Of a stretch of DNA of 64,000 nt, positions 9,507 to 18,505 are shown piece after piece; positions within the stretch are counted from its first letter, which is position 1; each line of letters begins with the position of its first letter. The notes beneath the pieces were generated by a model that worked only from the letters and a program-made list of their open reading frames with translations, searched no databases and was not told the DNA's origin. Both the position numbers and the translations under genes were made by a program. Origin of the DNA: Azospirillum picis (GTDB lineage Bacteria > Pseudomonadota > Alphaproteobacteria > Azospirillales > Azospirillaceae). The stretch lies in assembly GCF_017876115.1 (NCBI RefSeq), contig NZ_JAGINO010000016.1:98389-162388 (forward strand). The letters are read 5' to 3'.

Positions 9507-10754
9507 ATGTCTTCCGTTCTCCGGCCGCGCAAGGCCGCCATGGCCTTCATCCTCGTCACTGCCGCGCTCGACATCGTGGCGATGGGCATCATCATCCCGG
9601 TTCTGCCGGCGCTGATCGAGGAGTTCGCCGGGGCCGATGCCCAGGCCGGCACCATCAACGGCGCGCTGATCGCGCTCTGGGCCATGATGCAGTTCTTCTC
9701 GTCACCGGTGATCGGATCGCTGTCCGATCGTTTCGGGCGGCGGCCGGTCATCCTGTTGTCCGCCTTGGGGCTGGCGGCAGACTATGTGCTGATGGCGGTG
9801 GCACCGACGATGTGGTGGCTGGTCGCCGGGCGTGCGATCGCCGGCATCACCTCCTCCAGCTTCACCACCGTGTTCGCCTACATGGCCGACGTGACGGCAC
9901 CCGACCGGCGCGCGCGCGCCTACGGCTTGGTCGGCGCGGCCTTCAGCGCCGGCTTCATTGCTGGCCCGCTGCTTGGCGGCCTGCTGGGTGAACTGTCGCC
10001 GCGCGCGCCATTCTGGGCCGCGGCGACGCTGAGCGGCATGACCTTCCTCTATGGCCTGTTCGTGCTGCCGGAATCCCTGGCGCCCGAGAACCGCATGGGC
10101 TTTTCCTGGCGCCGGGCCAACCCCTTCGGTTCCCTGCGCCTGTTGCGCTCGCATCCGGAACTGTCGGGGCTGGCGTTGGTCAATTTTCTGCTGCACTTCG
10201 CCCATCACGTCTTCCCAGCCGTCTTCGTCCTCTATGCGGCGCACCGGCATGGCTGGAGCGCCCGGGATGTCGGCCTTCTGCTGGCGGCGGTCGGGACGCT
10301 CGACATGACGGTGCAGGGGGTGCTGGTGTCCCGCATCGCCGGCCGGCTGGGGGATCGTGCAACGCTGTTCCTGGGTCTGTTCGGCGGCGCCTGTGGCCTG
10401 GCCTGGATGGGGTTGGCGCCGAACGGTACATGGTTCGCGCTTTCCATTGTGCCGACTGCCCTGTGTGGGCTGGCAATGCCGACCATCCAGTCGCTGATGA
10501 CGCAGCGCGTCTCGGCATTTGAACAGGGGCAGCTTCAGGGTGCCAACATGAGCGTGGCGAGCCTTGCAGGCATCCTGTCACCGGTCTTCTTCGGTACCCT
10601 CTACTCCGCGTCGATCGGCGCCGGGGCCCTGTTCCCCTTCCCCGGCACACCGTTCCTGGTCGCCGGCCTGGTGCTGCTCGCCGGGGCGCTGATCGGCTGG
10701 ACGGTGGCACGGCGCAACGGTCGTGCCGCGGAGGCGGATGGTATGGCAGCGTAG
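9507..10754 (+). CDS. MFS transporter, TetA-like drug exporter
   Basis: Predicted 12-helix proton-coupled exporter, 415 residues. The first helix (ALDIVAMGIIIPVLP) and the loop-2 motif A (GSLSDRFGRRPVIL, near residue 70) are those of the tetracycline/multidrug H+ antiporter group, and length fits. ATG 9507 (MSSVLRPRK) gives the usual N-terminus; the frame is open further upstream but codes nothing family-like. No TetR-type repressor adjoins. The substrate is unknown, so tetracycline resistance should not be assumed. Confidence 0.85.
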   Translation: MSSVLRPRKAAMAFILVTAALDIVAMGIIIPVLPALIEEFAGADAQAGTINGALIALWAMMQFFSSPVIGSLSDRFGRRPVILLSALGLAADYVLMAVAPTMWWLVAGRAIAGITSSSFTTVFAYMADVTAPDRRARAYGLVGAAFSAGFIAGPLLGGLLGELSPRAPFWAAATLSGMTFLYGLFVLPESLAPENRMGFSWRRANPFGSLRLLRSHPELSGLALVNFLLHFAHHVFPAVFVLYAAHRHGWSARDVGLLLAAVGTLDMTVQGVLVSRIAGRLGDRATLFLGLFGGACGLAWMGLAPNGTWFALSIVPTALCGLAMPTIQSLMTQRVSAFEQGQLQGANMSVASLAGILSPVFFGTLYSASIGAGALFPFPGTPFLVAGLVLLAGALIGWTVARRNGRAAEADGMAA

Positions 10755-10949
10755 CCGGCCTGGGGCGGGAGCGCGGTAGCGGAGGTCATCCACGCCGATG
10801 GCGCCCCTTCGGAGGCGCGATGGCTGTTCACCAAGCGACGCCAAGGCACGACGGGGCGACAACACTGGAGTTCGTTGCCCTGTCCGCCATCCCGCCGGCC
10901 ATTCGATTGCCCGGAAGCCCATGAGAAACGAGAGCCTCCGGCCAGTTTT

Positions 10950-11090
10950 TCACGGCCCGCTGGTTTTGTTATTCTTCTTCGCCTTCTCCTTCTTCGCTTC
11001 ATCGTGATGCCACTTGATGGCGAAGAACATGCCCGTGCCCAACACGATGATCTTGAACGGAAAGAAGACGAGAGGGAACCAGTCATACAT
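10950..11090 (-). CDS. Small single-pass membrane protein (46 aa), hypothetical
   Basis: A short hydrophobic N-terminal half (MYDWFPLVFFPFKIIVLGTG) is followed by a charged tail rich in Lys and Glu (DEAKKEKAKKNN), the layout of a one-helix membrane protein with a cytoplasmic tail. ATG 11090 is chosen because GGAG lies nine bases upstream; the frame is open further back but without a ribosome site. It lies 59 bases downstream of the DUF983 gene on the same strand, so they probably share a transcript. I do not recognise a function. Confidence 0.55.
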   Translation of the reverse strand: MYDWFPLVFFPFKIIVLGTGMFFAIKWHHDEAKKEKAKKNNKTSGP

Positions 11091-11149
11091 TTTGAATGTC
11101 TCCAAGCTGTGACACGACCTGTCGCCAGAGAAGCCTGACGACAGCCGGG

Positions 11150-11578
11150 TCAAGCGCGGGTTTTGTCTTCAGGCAGAGCTTCAGGCGGCTGGATCGGCGC
11201 GGCTGTATCGAAACGGGCCTCCTCGGCCTTGTAGAAGTACTGGCTGGCCACCAGCCAACCCTTCAACGGTCGCAAGGGCGGAATACAGGTCAGCAACAGG
11301 AACGGCAGGGTCGTGACGACATGTACCCAGTAAGGGGGTTCAAACCTTACCTCGATCCAAAGCGCCAGGATGACCGTGGGGATGCAGGCGAAGCAGATGA
11401 CGAAGAAGGCGGGACCGTCAGCCGGATCGGCGTAGGAGTAGTCCAGTCCGCAGACCTCGCAGTGGGAGCGCAGCTTCAGGAAGCCGCTGAACAGATGCCC
11501 CTGGCCGCAGCGTGGGCAGCGACCACGCACGCCGGTGCTCAGAGGGGGAAGAGGCGGCCACTCCTGTGCGGATGACAT
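11150..11578 (-). CDS. DUF983 family membrane protein
   Basis: A 142-residue protein with the DUF983 signature: an N-terminal zinc-ribbon-like CPRCGQGHLFSGFLKL (residues about 20-35) and a second Cys pair (CEVCGLDY), then two membrane helices (FFVICFACIPTVILALWI and a second about 15 residues on). Function of the family is unknown. The start at 11578 is supported by AAGGAA 9 bases upstream; the frame continues upstream but without family similarity. A near-consensus promoter lies just ahead, at 11628-11659. Confidence 0.85.
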   Translation of the reverse strand: MSSAQEWPPLPPLSTGVRGRCPRCGQGHLFSGFLKLRSHCEVCGLDYSYADPADGPAFFVICFACIPTVILALWIEVRFEPPYWVHVVTTLPFLLLTCIPPLRPLKGWLVASQYFYKAEEARFDTAAPIQPPEALPEDKTRA

Positions 11579-11627
11579 CGCATGTTCCTTCGGGGCAAAA
11601 GCAGGCAATTGCTGCATGCAATGCGGC

Positions 11628-11659
11628 ATTATATGCTCAATTACGGCATACAATGTCAA
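11628..11659 (-). promoter_or_regulatory. Candidate sigma-70 promoter for the DUF983 gene
   Basis: On the minus strand a perfect TTGACA (11659-11654) is followed after 20 bases by a perfect TATAAT (11633-11628), in a strikingly AT-rich patch. The 20-base spacer is longer than the usual 16-18, so one of the two boxes may be chance. A transcript from here would have a leader of about 40 bases. Confidence 0.45.
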
Positions 11660-11796
11660 CAGAAATCCATGCAATATGCGGTCAAGATTCATACAACCTT
11701 GGAGCACAGGGCACGTGCCACCGGCCCTCATCTCTGGCCGTCACCTCCAGCCGTCCTATCGAGCCGCCCTCCTTCTCCGAAGGCGGCGACCGCGAT

Positions 11797-12681
11797 TCAG
11801 CTCTGGAAGACGGCGAGGTTGTCGATGAGCCAGTCGTGCAGCGTGCGCGGATCGCTGCCGGTTAACTCACGGACGGTCGCGGTCGTCTCGCTAAGCGCGG
11901 AGTCCCGGAACATCTGGTCGAGCCCGGTCAGCAGATCAGCGATGAGCGGCGATAGGCCGCTGCCGAGCAGTGCGGCATGCTGCTCCTCAAGTGTACGGCT
12001 TCCATAGTTGATCCGGCGCCCCAGCAGGGCCGAGAGCTCCTGCGCGATCTCCTGCATGGTCCAGGCCCGCGCACCCGTCAGATGGTAGGCCCGCTGGGAG
12101 TGGGGATGGACCTTCTCCAATAGCGCGACCCGCGCCACTTTCGCTATGTCGCGCGTGTCGATGAAATTGACCCGCCCCTGGGTCGCCGCACCCGCCCAGG
12201 CACCGCCGGCGATCTGGGGACCTGAGCGCTTCAGCACGTCGAAGAAGGCCGATGGCCGCAGGACCGTCGCGGCTATCGCCTGACGGGCAAGGTGCGCCTC
12301 GATCTTCATGTGCCAGGCGAACGGAGTCAGCCGGGTCGCAGGGCAGAGCGCCGAGAGCTTGACGATGTGCCGCACGTTGGCGGCAACGGCGGCATCGATG
12401 AGCGCGACCTCGTTTTCCACCTGTCGGGGCGAGGTGCCATGTGCCAGGAACAGCCGCTCGGCACCGCGAAGGGCGTGCCACAAGGTTTCGGGCCGGTCGA
12501 AATCGATTGCCGCGACGGCTACGCCCTCCGGCAGCGTCGCCGTCCTGGGATCGCGGGTCAGCGCGATGGTTTCGACCGGGTCGGACGCGAGAAGACTGAT
12601 CAGGGTGGCCCCGACACGTCCGGTCGCACCGGCTATCGCGATCCGCGGGCCGCTTGTGCCCGAATGGTGATCTGCAGACAT
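11797..12681 (-). CDS. NAD(P)-binding NmrA-like / atypical SDR protein
   Basis: A 294-residue Rossmann-fold protein. The dinucleotide-binding motif IAGATGRVGATL (residues about 16-27) starts the first strand; the rest fits the NmrA/YtfG atypical SDR group, which lacks the classical YxxxK catalytic pair and acts as NAD(P)H-dependent quinone reductase or redox sensor. Substrate unknown. ATG 12681 follows GGGAAGG. Transcribed alone, away from the intergenic region to its right. Confidence 0.82.
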   Translation of the reverse strand: MSADHHSGTSGPRIAIAGATGRVGATLISLLASDPVETIALTRDPRTATLPEGVAVAAIDFDRPETLWHALRGAERLFLAHGTSPRQVENEVALIDAAVAANVRHIVKLSALCPATRLTPFAWHMKIEAHLARQAIAATVLRPSAFFDVLKRSGPQIAGGAWAGAATQGRVNFIDTRDIAKVARVALLEKVHPHSQRAYHLTGARAWTMQEIAQELSALLGRRINYGSRTLEEQHAALLGSGLSPLIADLLTGLDQMFRDSALSETTATVRELTGSDPRTLHDWLIDNLAVFQS

Positions 12682-13180
12682 CTTACCTTCCCGTCGGTTC
12701 GGTTCATGTTAGGATCGGGTGGCCCCGCCCATCCGACTGACGGGCTACCGGTATGAGCAGGCCGGGGACGGCTCGCCGGGCACCGGTGCCGGAACGCGGT
12801 GAACTGTGCGTCCGTATGTCCCGGCGGGCGTCGCGCCGTCCGGTGCCGCCTGGGTCAGTCCGCAAGACAGGTGGGTCAGCCCCATCCCTTGCCACGCATG
12901 GTGCCCCAGGATCCCGAAGTGGACGATCGTACCTAGGTATGGGTGGAGGGGCTGGAAACGCGCACGGCCAAGGGGACGCGGAGCAAGGCTCCGACGGGAC
13001 GGCGGTTCCGGGGCGGGCGGGGGCTTGCGCCTGCTGTGGGGCGTCCCACATAGCTGCGCAGGACAGACCACGCAATATCCCATCACCGTGCTGCGTTATC
13101 GGCGGTGGGAATTTGCCGGCCGACACGCTAAGACTATCGGCTTGTCCACCCGCACCGATTCATGAGCCCCGGAGAACGCG
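12682..13180. other. 499-base intergenic region, no supported gene
   Basis: Lies between the divergent NmrA-like and YgiQ genes. Several frames stay open across it on both strands, but none has a ribosome site plus recognisable protein. It contains a perfect 10-bp palindrome, TACCTAGGTA, at 12930-12939. I looked for RNase P, tmRNA, SRP RNA and common riboswitch motifs and found none. Confidence 0.4.
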
Positions 13181-15334
13181 ATGCTCGCGGCCCCCAACCT
13201 GTTCGCCGACCGCCCCGACCGGAGCGTGCGCCCGAAGGCGGCGCCCTTCCTGCCGATGTCGCGTGCGGAGATGGACCGGCTGGGCTGGGACCAGTGCGAT
13301 GTCATCGTGGTCACCGGCGACGCCTATATCGACCACCCCAGCTTCGGCATGGCGATCATCGGCCGGTTGCTGGAGGCGCAGGGACTGCGCGTCGGCATCA
13401 TCGCCCAGCCGGACTGGAGCAGCGCCGAGCCGTTCAAGGTGCTGGGCAAGCCGCGGCTGTTCTGGGGGGTGACCGGCGGCAACATGGACTCGATGGTCAA
13501 CCACTACACGGCCGACCGTCGCCTGCGCCACAACGACAGCTACACCCCCAACGACGAGGGCGGCAAGCGCCCCGACCGCGCCGTCATCGTCTATTCCCAG
13601 CGCTGCCGCGAAGCGTACAAGGACGTTCCCATCGTGCTGGGCGGCATCGAGGCGTCCTTGCGCCGTATCGCCCAGTACGACCATTGGAGCGAGAAGATCC
13701 GCCGCTCCGTCCTGGTCGATTCGAAGGCTGACATGCTGGTCTACGGCAATGCCGAGCGTGCGATCATCGAGATCGCGCGCCGTGCGCGCGCCGGTGAATC
13801 GCCCAAGGAGATGACCGACATCCGCGGCACCGCCATCATGCGGTCGGCGGTGCCGGAGGGCTGGAGCGTCATCGACAGCAGCTCGATCGACGATCCGTCC
13901 GCGCCGGTGTCGCCACGGGCGCCGGGGGCCGACCGCATGGCGGTGCGGCTGCCCAGCTTCGAGCAGGTGACCGCCGACAAGGTGCTCTATGCCCACGCCA
14001 GCCGCGTCCTGCACCAGGAGAGCAATCCCGGCAACGCCCGCGCGCTCGTCCAGCGCCACGGCGACCGCGAGGTGTGGCTGAACCCGCCGCCGATCCCGCT
14101 GGAAATGAACGAGATGGACGGCGTCTACGACCTGCCCTATGCCCGGGCGCCCCACCCGTCCTACGGCGATGCGCGCATCCCGGCCTGGGAGATGATCCGC
14201 TTCTCGGTCAACATCATGCGCGGCTGCTTCGGCGGCTGCTCCTTCTGCTCGATCACCGAGCATGAGGGGCGCATCATCCAGAGCCGGTCGGAAGGCTCCA
14301 TCCTGCGCGAGATCGAGCAGATCCGCGACAAGACCAAGGGCTTCACCGGCGTCATCTCCGACATGGGCGGGCCGACCGCCAACATGTACCGCCTCGCCTG
14401 CAAGGACAAGGAGACGGAGTCGGTCTGCCGCCGCCCGTCCTGCGTCTTCCCCGACATCTGCAAGAACCTGAACACCGACCATTCCTCGCTGGTCCAGCTC
14501 TACCGCAAGGCCCGCGCGGTGCCGGGCGTGAAGAAGATCCACATCGCCTCGGGCCTGCGCTACGACATCGCCGTGCGCAGCCCGGAATACATCAAGGAGC
14601 TGGTGACCCATCACGTCGGCGGCTACCTGAAGATCGCGCCGGAGCACACCGAACCGGGCCCGCTGTCGAAGATGATGAAGCCCGGAATGGGCGCCTACGA
14701 CGACTTCAAGCGGATGTTCGACAAGGCGGCCAAGGAAGCCGGCAAGAAGCTCTACCTGATCCCCTACTTCATCGCCGCCCATCCCGGCACCACCGACGAG
14801 GACATGATGAACCTCGCCCTGTGGCTGAAACGGAACGGCTTCAAGGCCGACCAGGTGCAGACCTTCCTGCCGTCGCCGATGTCGCTGGCGACCGCCATGT
14901 ATCACAGCGAGCGCAACCCGCTGCGTCCGGTCCGCCGCGTCGGTTCGGAGATGGTGTCCTCGGCCAAGGGATTGAAGCAGCGCCGTCTGCACAAGGCGTT
15001 CCTGCGCTACCACGACCCGGAGAACTGGCCGATCCTGCGCGAGGCGCTGAAGCGCATGGGCCGCGACGACCTGATCGGTCCGGGAGAGCACCAGTTGATC
15101 CCGGCCTGGCAGCCGGTCGGCGCCACCGCCAAGCCGCGCGACCATGCGGCCAAGCCGGGGGCGCAGAAGGGGCCGAAGGGTAAGGCCTTCCTGACCCAGC
15201 AGGCCGGCCAGGGACGGCGGATGGTGCCGCCGGTGGCGAAGCCGGCCGCTCCCAAGGCCACCGGCAAGCCGGCGCCCTCCTCGGCGACGCCTTCGGGAAT
15301 GAAGCCGCGCCAGACCAACCTGAAGGGGCGCTGA
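13181..15334 (+). CDS. YgiQ family radical SAM protein
   Basis: Radical SAM enzyme of 717 residues in the YgiQ (UPF0313) family; the reaction is unknown. The N-terminal family domain is followed by the iron-sulfur cluster motif C-x3-C-x2-C in RGCFGGCSFCSI near residues 346-357. The TIM-barrel part runs to about residue 600, and the last 80 residues are a Lys/Ala/Pro-rich tail, probably disordered. ATG 13181 follows GGAG (CCCGGAGAACGCG). Long open frames on the opposite strand here are a GC-content artefact. Confidence 0.9.
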   Translation: MLAAPNLFADRPDRSVRPKAAPFLPMSRAEMDRLGWDQCDVIVVTGDAYIDHPSFGMAIIGRLLEAQGLRVGIIAQPDWSSAEPFKVLGKPRLFWGVTGGNMDSMVNHYTADRRLRHNDSYTPNDEGGKRPDRAVIVYSQRCREAYKDVPIVLGGIEASLRRIAQYDHWSEKIRRSVLVDSKADMLVYGNAERAIIEIARRARAGESPKEMTDIRGTAIMRSAVPEGWSVIDSSSIDDPSAPVSPRAPGADRMAVRLPSFEQVTADKVLYAHASRVLHQESNPGNARALVQRHGDREVWLNPPPIPLEMNEMDGVYDLPYARAPHPSYGDARIPAWEMIRFSVNIMRGCFGGCSFCSITEHEGRIIQSRSEGSILREIEQIRDKTKGFTGVISDMGGPTANMYRLACKDKETESVCRRPSCVFPDICKNLNTDHSSLVQLYRKARAVPGVKKIHIASGLRYDIAVRSPEYIKELVTHHVGGYLKIAPEHTEPGPLSKMMKPGMGAYDDFKRMFDKAAKEAGKKLYLIPYFIAAHPGTTDEDMMNLALWLKRNGFKADQVQTFLPSPMSLATAMYHSERNPLRPVRRVGSEMVSSAKGLKQRRLHKAFLRYHDPENWPILREALKRMGRDDLIGPGEHQLIPAWQPVGATAKPRDHAAKPGAQKGPKGKAFLTQQAGQGRRMVPPVAKPAAPKATGKPAPSSATPSGMKPRQTNLKGR

Positions 15335-15361
15335 CGGCACCGCGCCATTACCAAAGAGGTA

Positions 15362-15390
15362 TTGGCGAGCCGCGGCGGCTTTGTTATACG
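15362..15390 (+). promoter_or_regulatory. Candidate sigma-70 promoter for the exporter leader
   Basis: TTGGCG and TATACG are separated by exactly 17 bases. A start near 15397 would give a leader of about 234 bases before the ABC exporter gene, holding the short ORF at 15430. Fit to the consensus is moderate; the spacing and placement are what make it credible. Confidence 0.45.
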
Positions 15391-15429
15391 AGTATCCCTT
15401 TTTCACATCCTGGCCGGTCGGGAGGCTGC

Positions 15430-15498
15430 ATGCGTATGAAGTGCCTGCTGAACGCTCCCACCCCGGCCAGCAGCTTCCGTCCGGGCCGCCACTTCTAG
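15430..15498 (+). CDS. Candidate 22-residue leader peptide upstream of the ABC exporter
   Basis: A short ORF starting MRMKCLLN and ending FRPGRHF, preceded by GGGAGG four bases before its first ATG (ten before a second). It sits inside the long leader of the exporter transcript, about 130 bases before the exporter start, and is followed by a perfect 8-bp hairpin at 15556-15575 (ACGGCGGC arms). The layout resembles leader-peptide translational attenuation of export or resistance genes. No family match is claimed; it could be a chance ORF. Confidence 0.35.
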   Translation: MRMKCLLNAPTPASSFRPGRHF

Positions 15499-15555
15499 GC
15501 TCCGGCTGGGTGCGGCTGCGACAAGCCCCCCACCACTCCAAACACCTCCTTCAGA

Positions 15556-15575
15556 ACGGCGGCACCAGCCGCCGT
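15556..15575 (+). promoter_or_regulatory. Hairpin in the exporter leader
   Basis: Perfect 8-bp stem, arms ACGGCGGC and GCCGCCGT, 4-base loop ACCA. It lies between the 22-codon ORF and the exporter start. A smaller CCGG/CCGG pairing (15607-15622) lies just ahead of the exporter ribosome site and might alternate with it. Confidence 0.4.
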
Positions 15576-15630
15576 GATGCCTGCGTGCCTGCGCGCCGGC
15601 CCTGCTCCGGTTTGAAAGCCGGTTGGAATC

Positions 15631-17433
15631 ATGGCTCAGAAACGCCCCCCGCGCGCGGATGCGATCCGCAGCGTCCTCGCCTTCACGTTCCGCCACTGGC
15701 GGCGCCAAGCACCGCTGGCGGCGGGGATCGCCGGCGCCATCGCGCTCGCGACCCTGGCCGACGTCTTCATGCCGCTGTTCGCCGGCCGCCTCGTCGATGC
15801 GCTGACCCTGCTGCCGAACGACCGCGACGCCGCCCTGGAATCGGCTCTGGCCGCCTTCGCCGCCATGGTCGGGCTCGGTGCCGGCATGGTCGTGATGCGC
15901 CATGTCGCCTGGAGCGGCGTCATTCCGCTGACCCTGCGCATCATGAGGGATGTCGGCCAGGACAGCTTCCACCGGGTCCAGCGCTTTTCCACCGACTGGC
16001 ATGCCAACAGCTTTGCCGGGTCAGTGGTGCGCAAGATCACCCGCGGCATGTGGGCGCTCGACACCCTGAACGACACGCTGCTGCTGGCCCTGTGGCCATC
16101 GCTGGTGGTGCTGTTCGGCACCATGCTGGTGCTGGGGCTCCACTGGCCGGCCATGGGGCTGGTCATTGCGCTCGGCACCACGGTCTACATCGGCATGACG
16201 GTGATGTTCTCGACGCTCTACATCGCGCCGGCCGCCCGGCTGTCCAATGCCTGGGACACCAGGATGGGCGGTACGCTGGCCGACGCGGTCGGCTGCAACG
16301 CGGTGGTCAAGGCGTTCGGCGCGGAATCGCGTGAGGACGACCGCTTCGCCGGCGTTCTGGGCAAGTGGAGCCGGCGCACCGCCCGCACCTGGACCCGTCA
16401 CACCCGCCACAGCACCGTGCAGCTTGCGGTGCTGCTGCTGATCCGCAGCTCCGTGGTGGCGACCGCGCTTTGGCTGTGGTGGCGCGGCCAGGCGACGCCG
16501 GGCGACGTCGCCTATGTGCTGACCACCTATTTCGTCGTGCACGGCTACCTGCGCGATATCGGCATGCACATCAACCATCTCCAGCGCTCCGTCAACGAGA
16601 TGGAGGAACTGGTGGCCATCCATGCCGAACCGCTCGGCGTCGAGGACCGGCCGGACGCGGCCCCCATCCGCATCGGCAAGGGCGAGGTGCGCTTCGACCA
16701 TGTGACCTTCCGCTATGGCGGCCACACGACGCCGCTCTACCACGACCTGTCGCTGACCATCCCGGCCGGACAGCGCGTCGGGCTGGTCGGGCCGTCGGGG
16801 TCGGGCAAGACCACCTTCGTCAAGCTGATCCAGCGGCTCTACGACGTGACCGACGGCCGTATCCTCATCGACGGACAGAGCGTGGCCGGGGCGACCCAGC
16901 AGTCTCTGCGCTCCCACATCGCCATCGTCCCGCAGGAGCCGATCCTGTTCCACCGCACGCTGGCGGAGAACATCGCCTATGGCCGGCCCGACGCCACCAT
17001 GGAGGAGATCGAACAGGCGGCGCGGCTGGCCAACGCCCACGACTTCATCGCCCGCCTGCCGAAGGGCTACGCCACGCTGGTCGGGGAACGCGGCATCAAG
17101 CTGTCCGGCGGCGAGCGCCAGCGGGTGGCCATCGCCCGCGCCTTCCTGGCCGATGCCCCGATCCTGATCATGGACGAAGCCACCTCCAGCCTGGATTCCG
17201 AATCCGAAGCGCTGATCCAGGAGGCGATCGAACGGCTGATGCAGGGACGGACCGCGATCGTCATCGCCCACCGGCTGTCCACCGTGCGGACGCTCGACCG
17301 CATCCTGGTCTTCAACCATGGCCGGGTGGTGGAGGACGGCAGCCATGCCGCCCTGATGCATCGGACAGGCGGGCTGTACCGCCGCCTGTTCGAACAGCAA
17401 TCGGCTCCCCCGCCGCTTCGCATGAACGGGTGA
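15631..17433 (+). CDS. ABC exporter, fused permease and ATPase
   Basis: A 600-residue half-transporter of the MsbA/multidrug type that would work as a dimer. The N-terminal membrane domain (about residues 20-315) is followed by the ATPase with Walker A (GLVGPSGSGKTTF, near 387), signature LSGGERQRVAIARA (near 491), Walker B (ILIMDEATSSLD, near 511) and switch His (IAHRLST). The substrate cannot be inferred. Start ATG 15631 is preceded by GGTTGGA. Its long leader with a possible upstream ORF is its most distinctive feature. Confidence 0.92.
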   Translation: MAQKRPPRADAIRSVLAFTFRHWRRQAPLAAGIAGAIALATLADVFMPLFAGRLVDALTLLPNDRDAALESALAAFAAMVGLGAGMVVMRHVAWSGVIPLTLRIMRDVGQDSFHRVQRFSTDWHANSFAGSVVRKITRGMWALDTLNDTLLLALWPSLVVLFGTMLVLGLHWPAMGLVIALGTTVYIGMTVMFSTLYIAPAARLSNAWDTRMGGTLADAVGCNAVVKAFGAESREDDRFAGVLGKWSRRTARTWTRHTRHSTVQLAVLLLIRSSVVATALWLWWRGQATPGDVAYVLTTYFVVHGYLRDIGMHINHLQRSVNEMEELVAIHAEPLGVEDRPDAAPIRIGKGEVRFDHVTFRYGGHTTPLYHDLSLTIPAGQRVGLVGPSGSGKTTFVKLIQRLYDVTDGRILIDGQSVAGATQQSLRSHIAIVPQEPILFHRTLAENIAYGRPDATMEEIEQAARLANAHDFIARLPKGYATLVGERGIKLSGGERQRVAIARAFLADAPILIMDEATSSLDSESEALIQEAIERLMQGRTAIVIAHRLSTVRTLDRILVFNHGRVVEDGSHAALMHRTGGLYRRLFEQQSAPPPLRMNG

Positions 17434-17608
17434 GGCGGGTCCCCTCCCCCACTGTCCCAAGGGGGCAACGCCGCGAGGGGCGAAAGGCCAGTGGACGGGT
17501 GCGGGGGCCGGCGTATCTTCCTGCCGGGCGCTCGTGCCGCACCCGCACATGGGCGCCCGCCCCCACCCGCGCGCCCGGCTGGCGCCACACCGTGACCCAG
17601 GAGTTTCC

Positions 17609-18466
17609 ATGGCACAGAACGCAACGGACACGCCCGTCTGGTTCATCACCGGCTGCTCGACCGGTTTCGGCCGCGAACTGGCCCGGCTGGTGCTGGAGCG
17701 TGGATGGCGCGTCGCGGCGACCGCGCGCGACCCCGGCACGCTCGGCGACCTGCTGGCCGGGCATGACGGGCGCGGCCGCGCGGTGGCGCTCGACGTCACC
17801 GATCCCGACCAGGTCGCGCGTGCCGTGCGTGAGACTGAACAGGCGTTCGGGCGGCTGGACGTGGTCGTCAACAATGCCGGCTACGGCTATCTCTCCGCCA
17901 TCGAGGAGGGCGAGGACGCCGAGATCCGCGCCATGTTCGAGACCAACGTCTTCGGCCTGGCGGCGGTGACGCGCGCCGTTCTGCCGGGCATGCGGGCGCG
18001 GCGCAGCGGCCATATCGTCAACATCTCCTCCCAGGGCGGGATGATCGGCTTCCCCGGCTCCGGCTATTACGCCGCCACCAAGTTCGCGGTGGAAGGGCTT
18101 TCGGAATCGCTGTCCAAGGAAGTCGCCCCGCTCGGCATCCGCGTCCTGATCGTGGAGCCCGGCCCGTTCCGCACCGACTGGGCGGGGCGCTCGCTGAAAC
18201 AGTCGGCGACATGGATCGACGATTACGAGCAGACCGCCGGCACGCGGCGCAAGCAGGTCTCCGGTTACAGCGGCAAGCAGCCCGGCGACCCGGTGCGGGC
18301 GGCCGAGGCGATCATCACGGCCGTGACGGCGCCGAACCCGCCGCTGCGCCTCGTGCTCGGCCGCCCGGCCCTGGAGGGCGTGCGCGGCAAGCTGCGCTCG
18401 GTGCTCGACGAGATCGACGCCTGGGAGGAGACGACGCTCGGTGCCGATTTCCCGGACGCGGGTTGA
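17609..18466 (+). CDS. Short-chain dehydrogenase/reductase (SDR)
   Basis: Classical SDR oxidoreductase, 285 residues. The cofactor motif TGCSTGFG lies at residues 14-21, followed by NNAG, the catalytic Ser region (NISSQGG) and the Tyr/Lys pair in YYAATKFAVEG. Length and the GPFRTDW segment after the active site fit the group often annotated as oxidoreductase/retinol-dehydrogenase-like. Start ATG 17609 follows CAGGAG. It lies 175 bases after the exporter gene on the same strand and converges with the amidotransferase gene. Confidence 0.88.
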   Translation: MAQNATDTPVWFITGCSTGFGRELARLVLERGWRVAATARDPGTLGDLLAGHDGRGRAVALDVTDPDQVARAVRETEQAFGRLDVVVNNAGYGYLSAIEEGEDAEIRAMFETNVFGLAAVTRAVLPGMRARRSGHIVNISSQGGMIGFPGSGYYAATKFAVEGLSESLSKEVAPLGIRVLIVEPGPFRTDWAGRSLKQSATWIDDYEQTAGTRRKQVSGYSGKQPGDPVRAAEAIITAVTAPNPPLRLVLGRPALEGVRGKLRSVLDEIDAWEETTLGADFPDAG

Positions 18467-18505
18467 GGCGACCGGCGGCCGGTGCGCTCACACGGCACCT
18501 TTCCG

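Noticed and set aside
9507..10754. Calling the MFS gene a tetracycline-resistance determinant
   Set aside because: Motif A and helix 1 are shared by many drug antiporters; without a TetR neighbour or closer similarity the substrate is open.
13160..15541. Very long open frame on the strand opposite the YgiQ gene
   Set aside because: In high-GC coding DNA the antisense frames stay open. The predicted protein is low-complexity (Arg/Gly/His/Ala), has no ribosome site and no family motif. The same applies opposite ppc (29619-32441) and the chemoreceptor (25792-28920).
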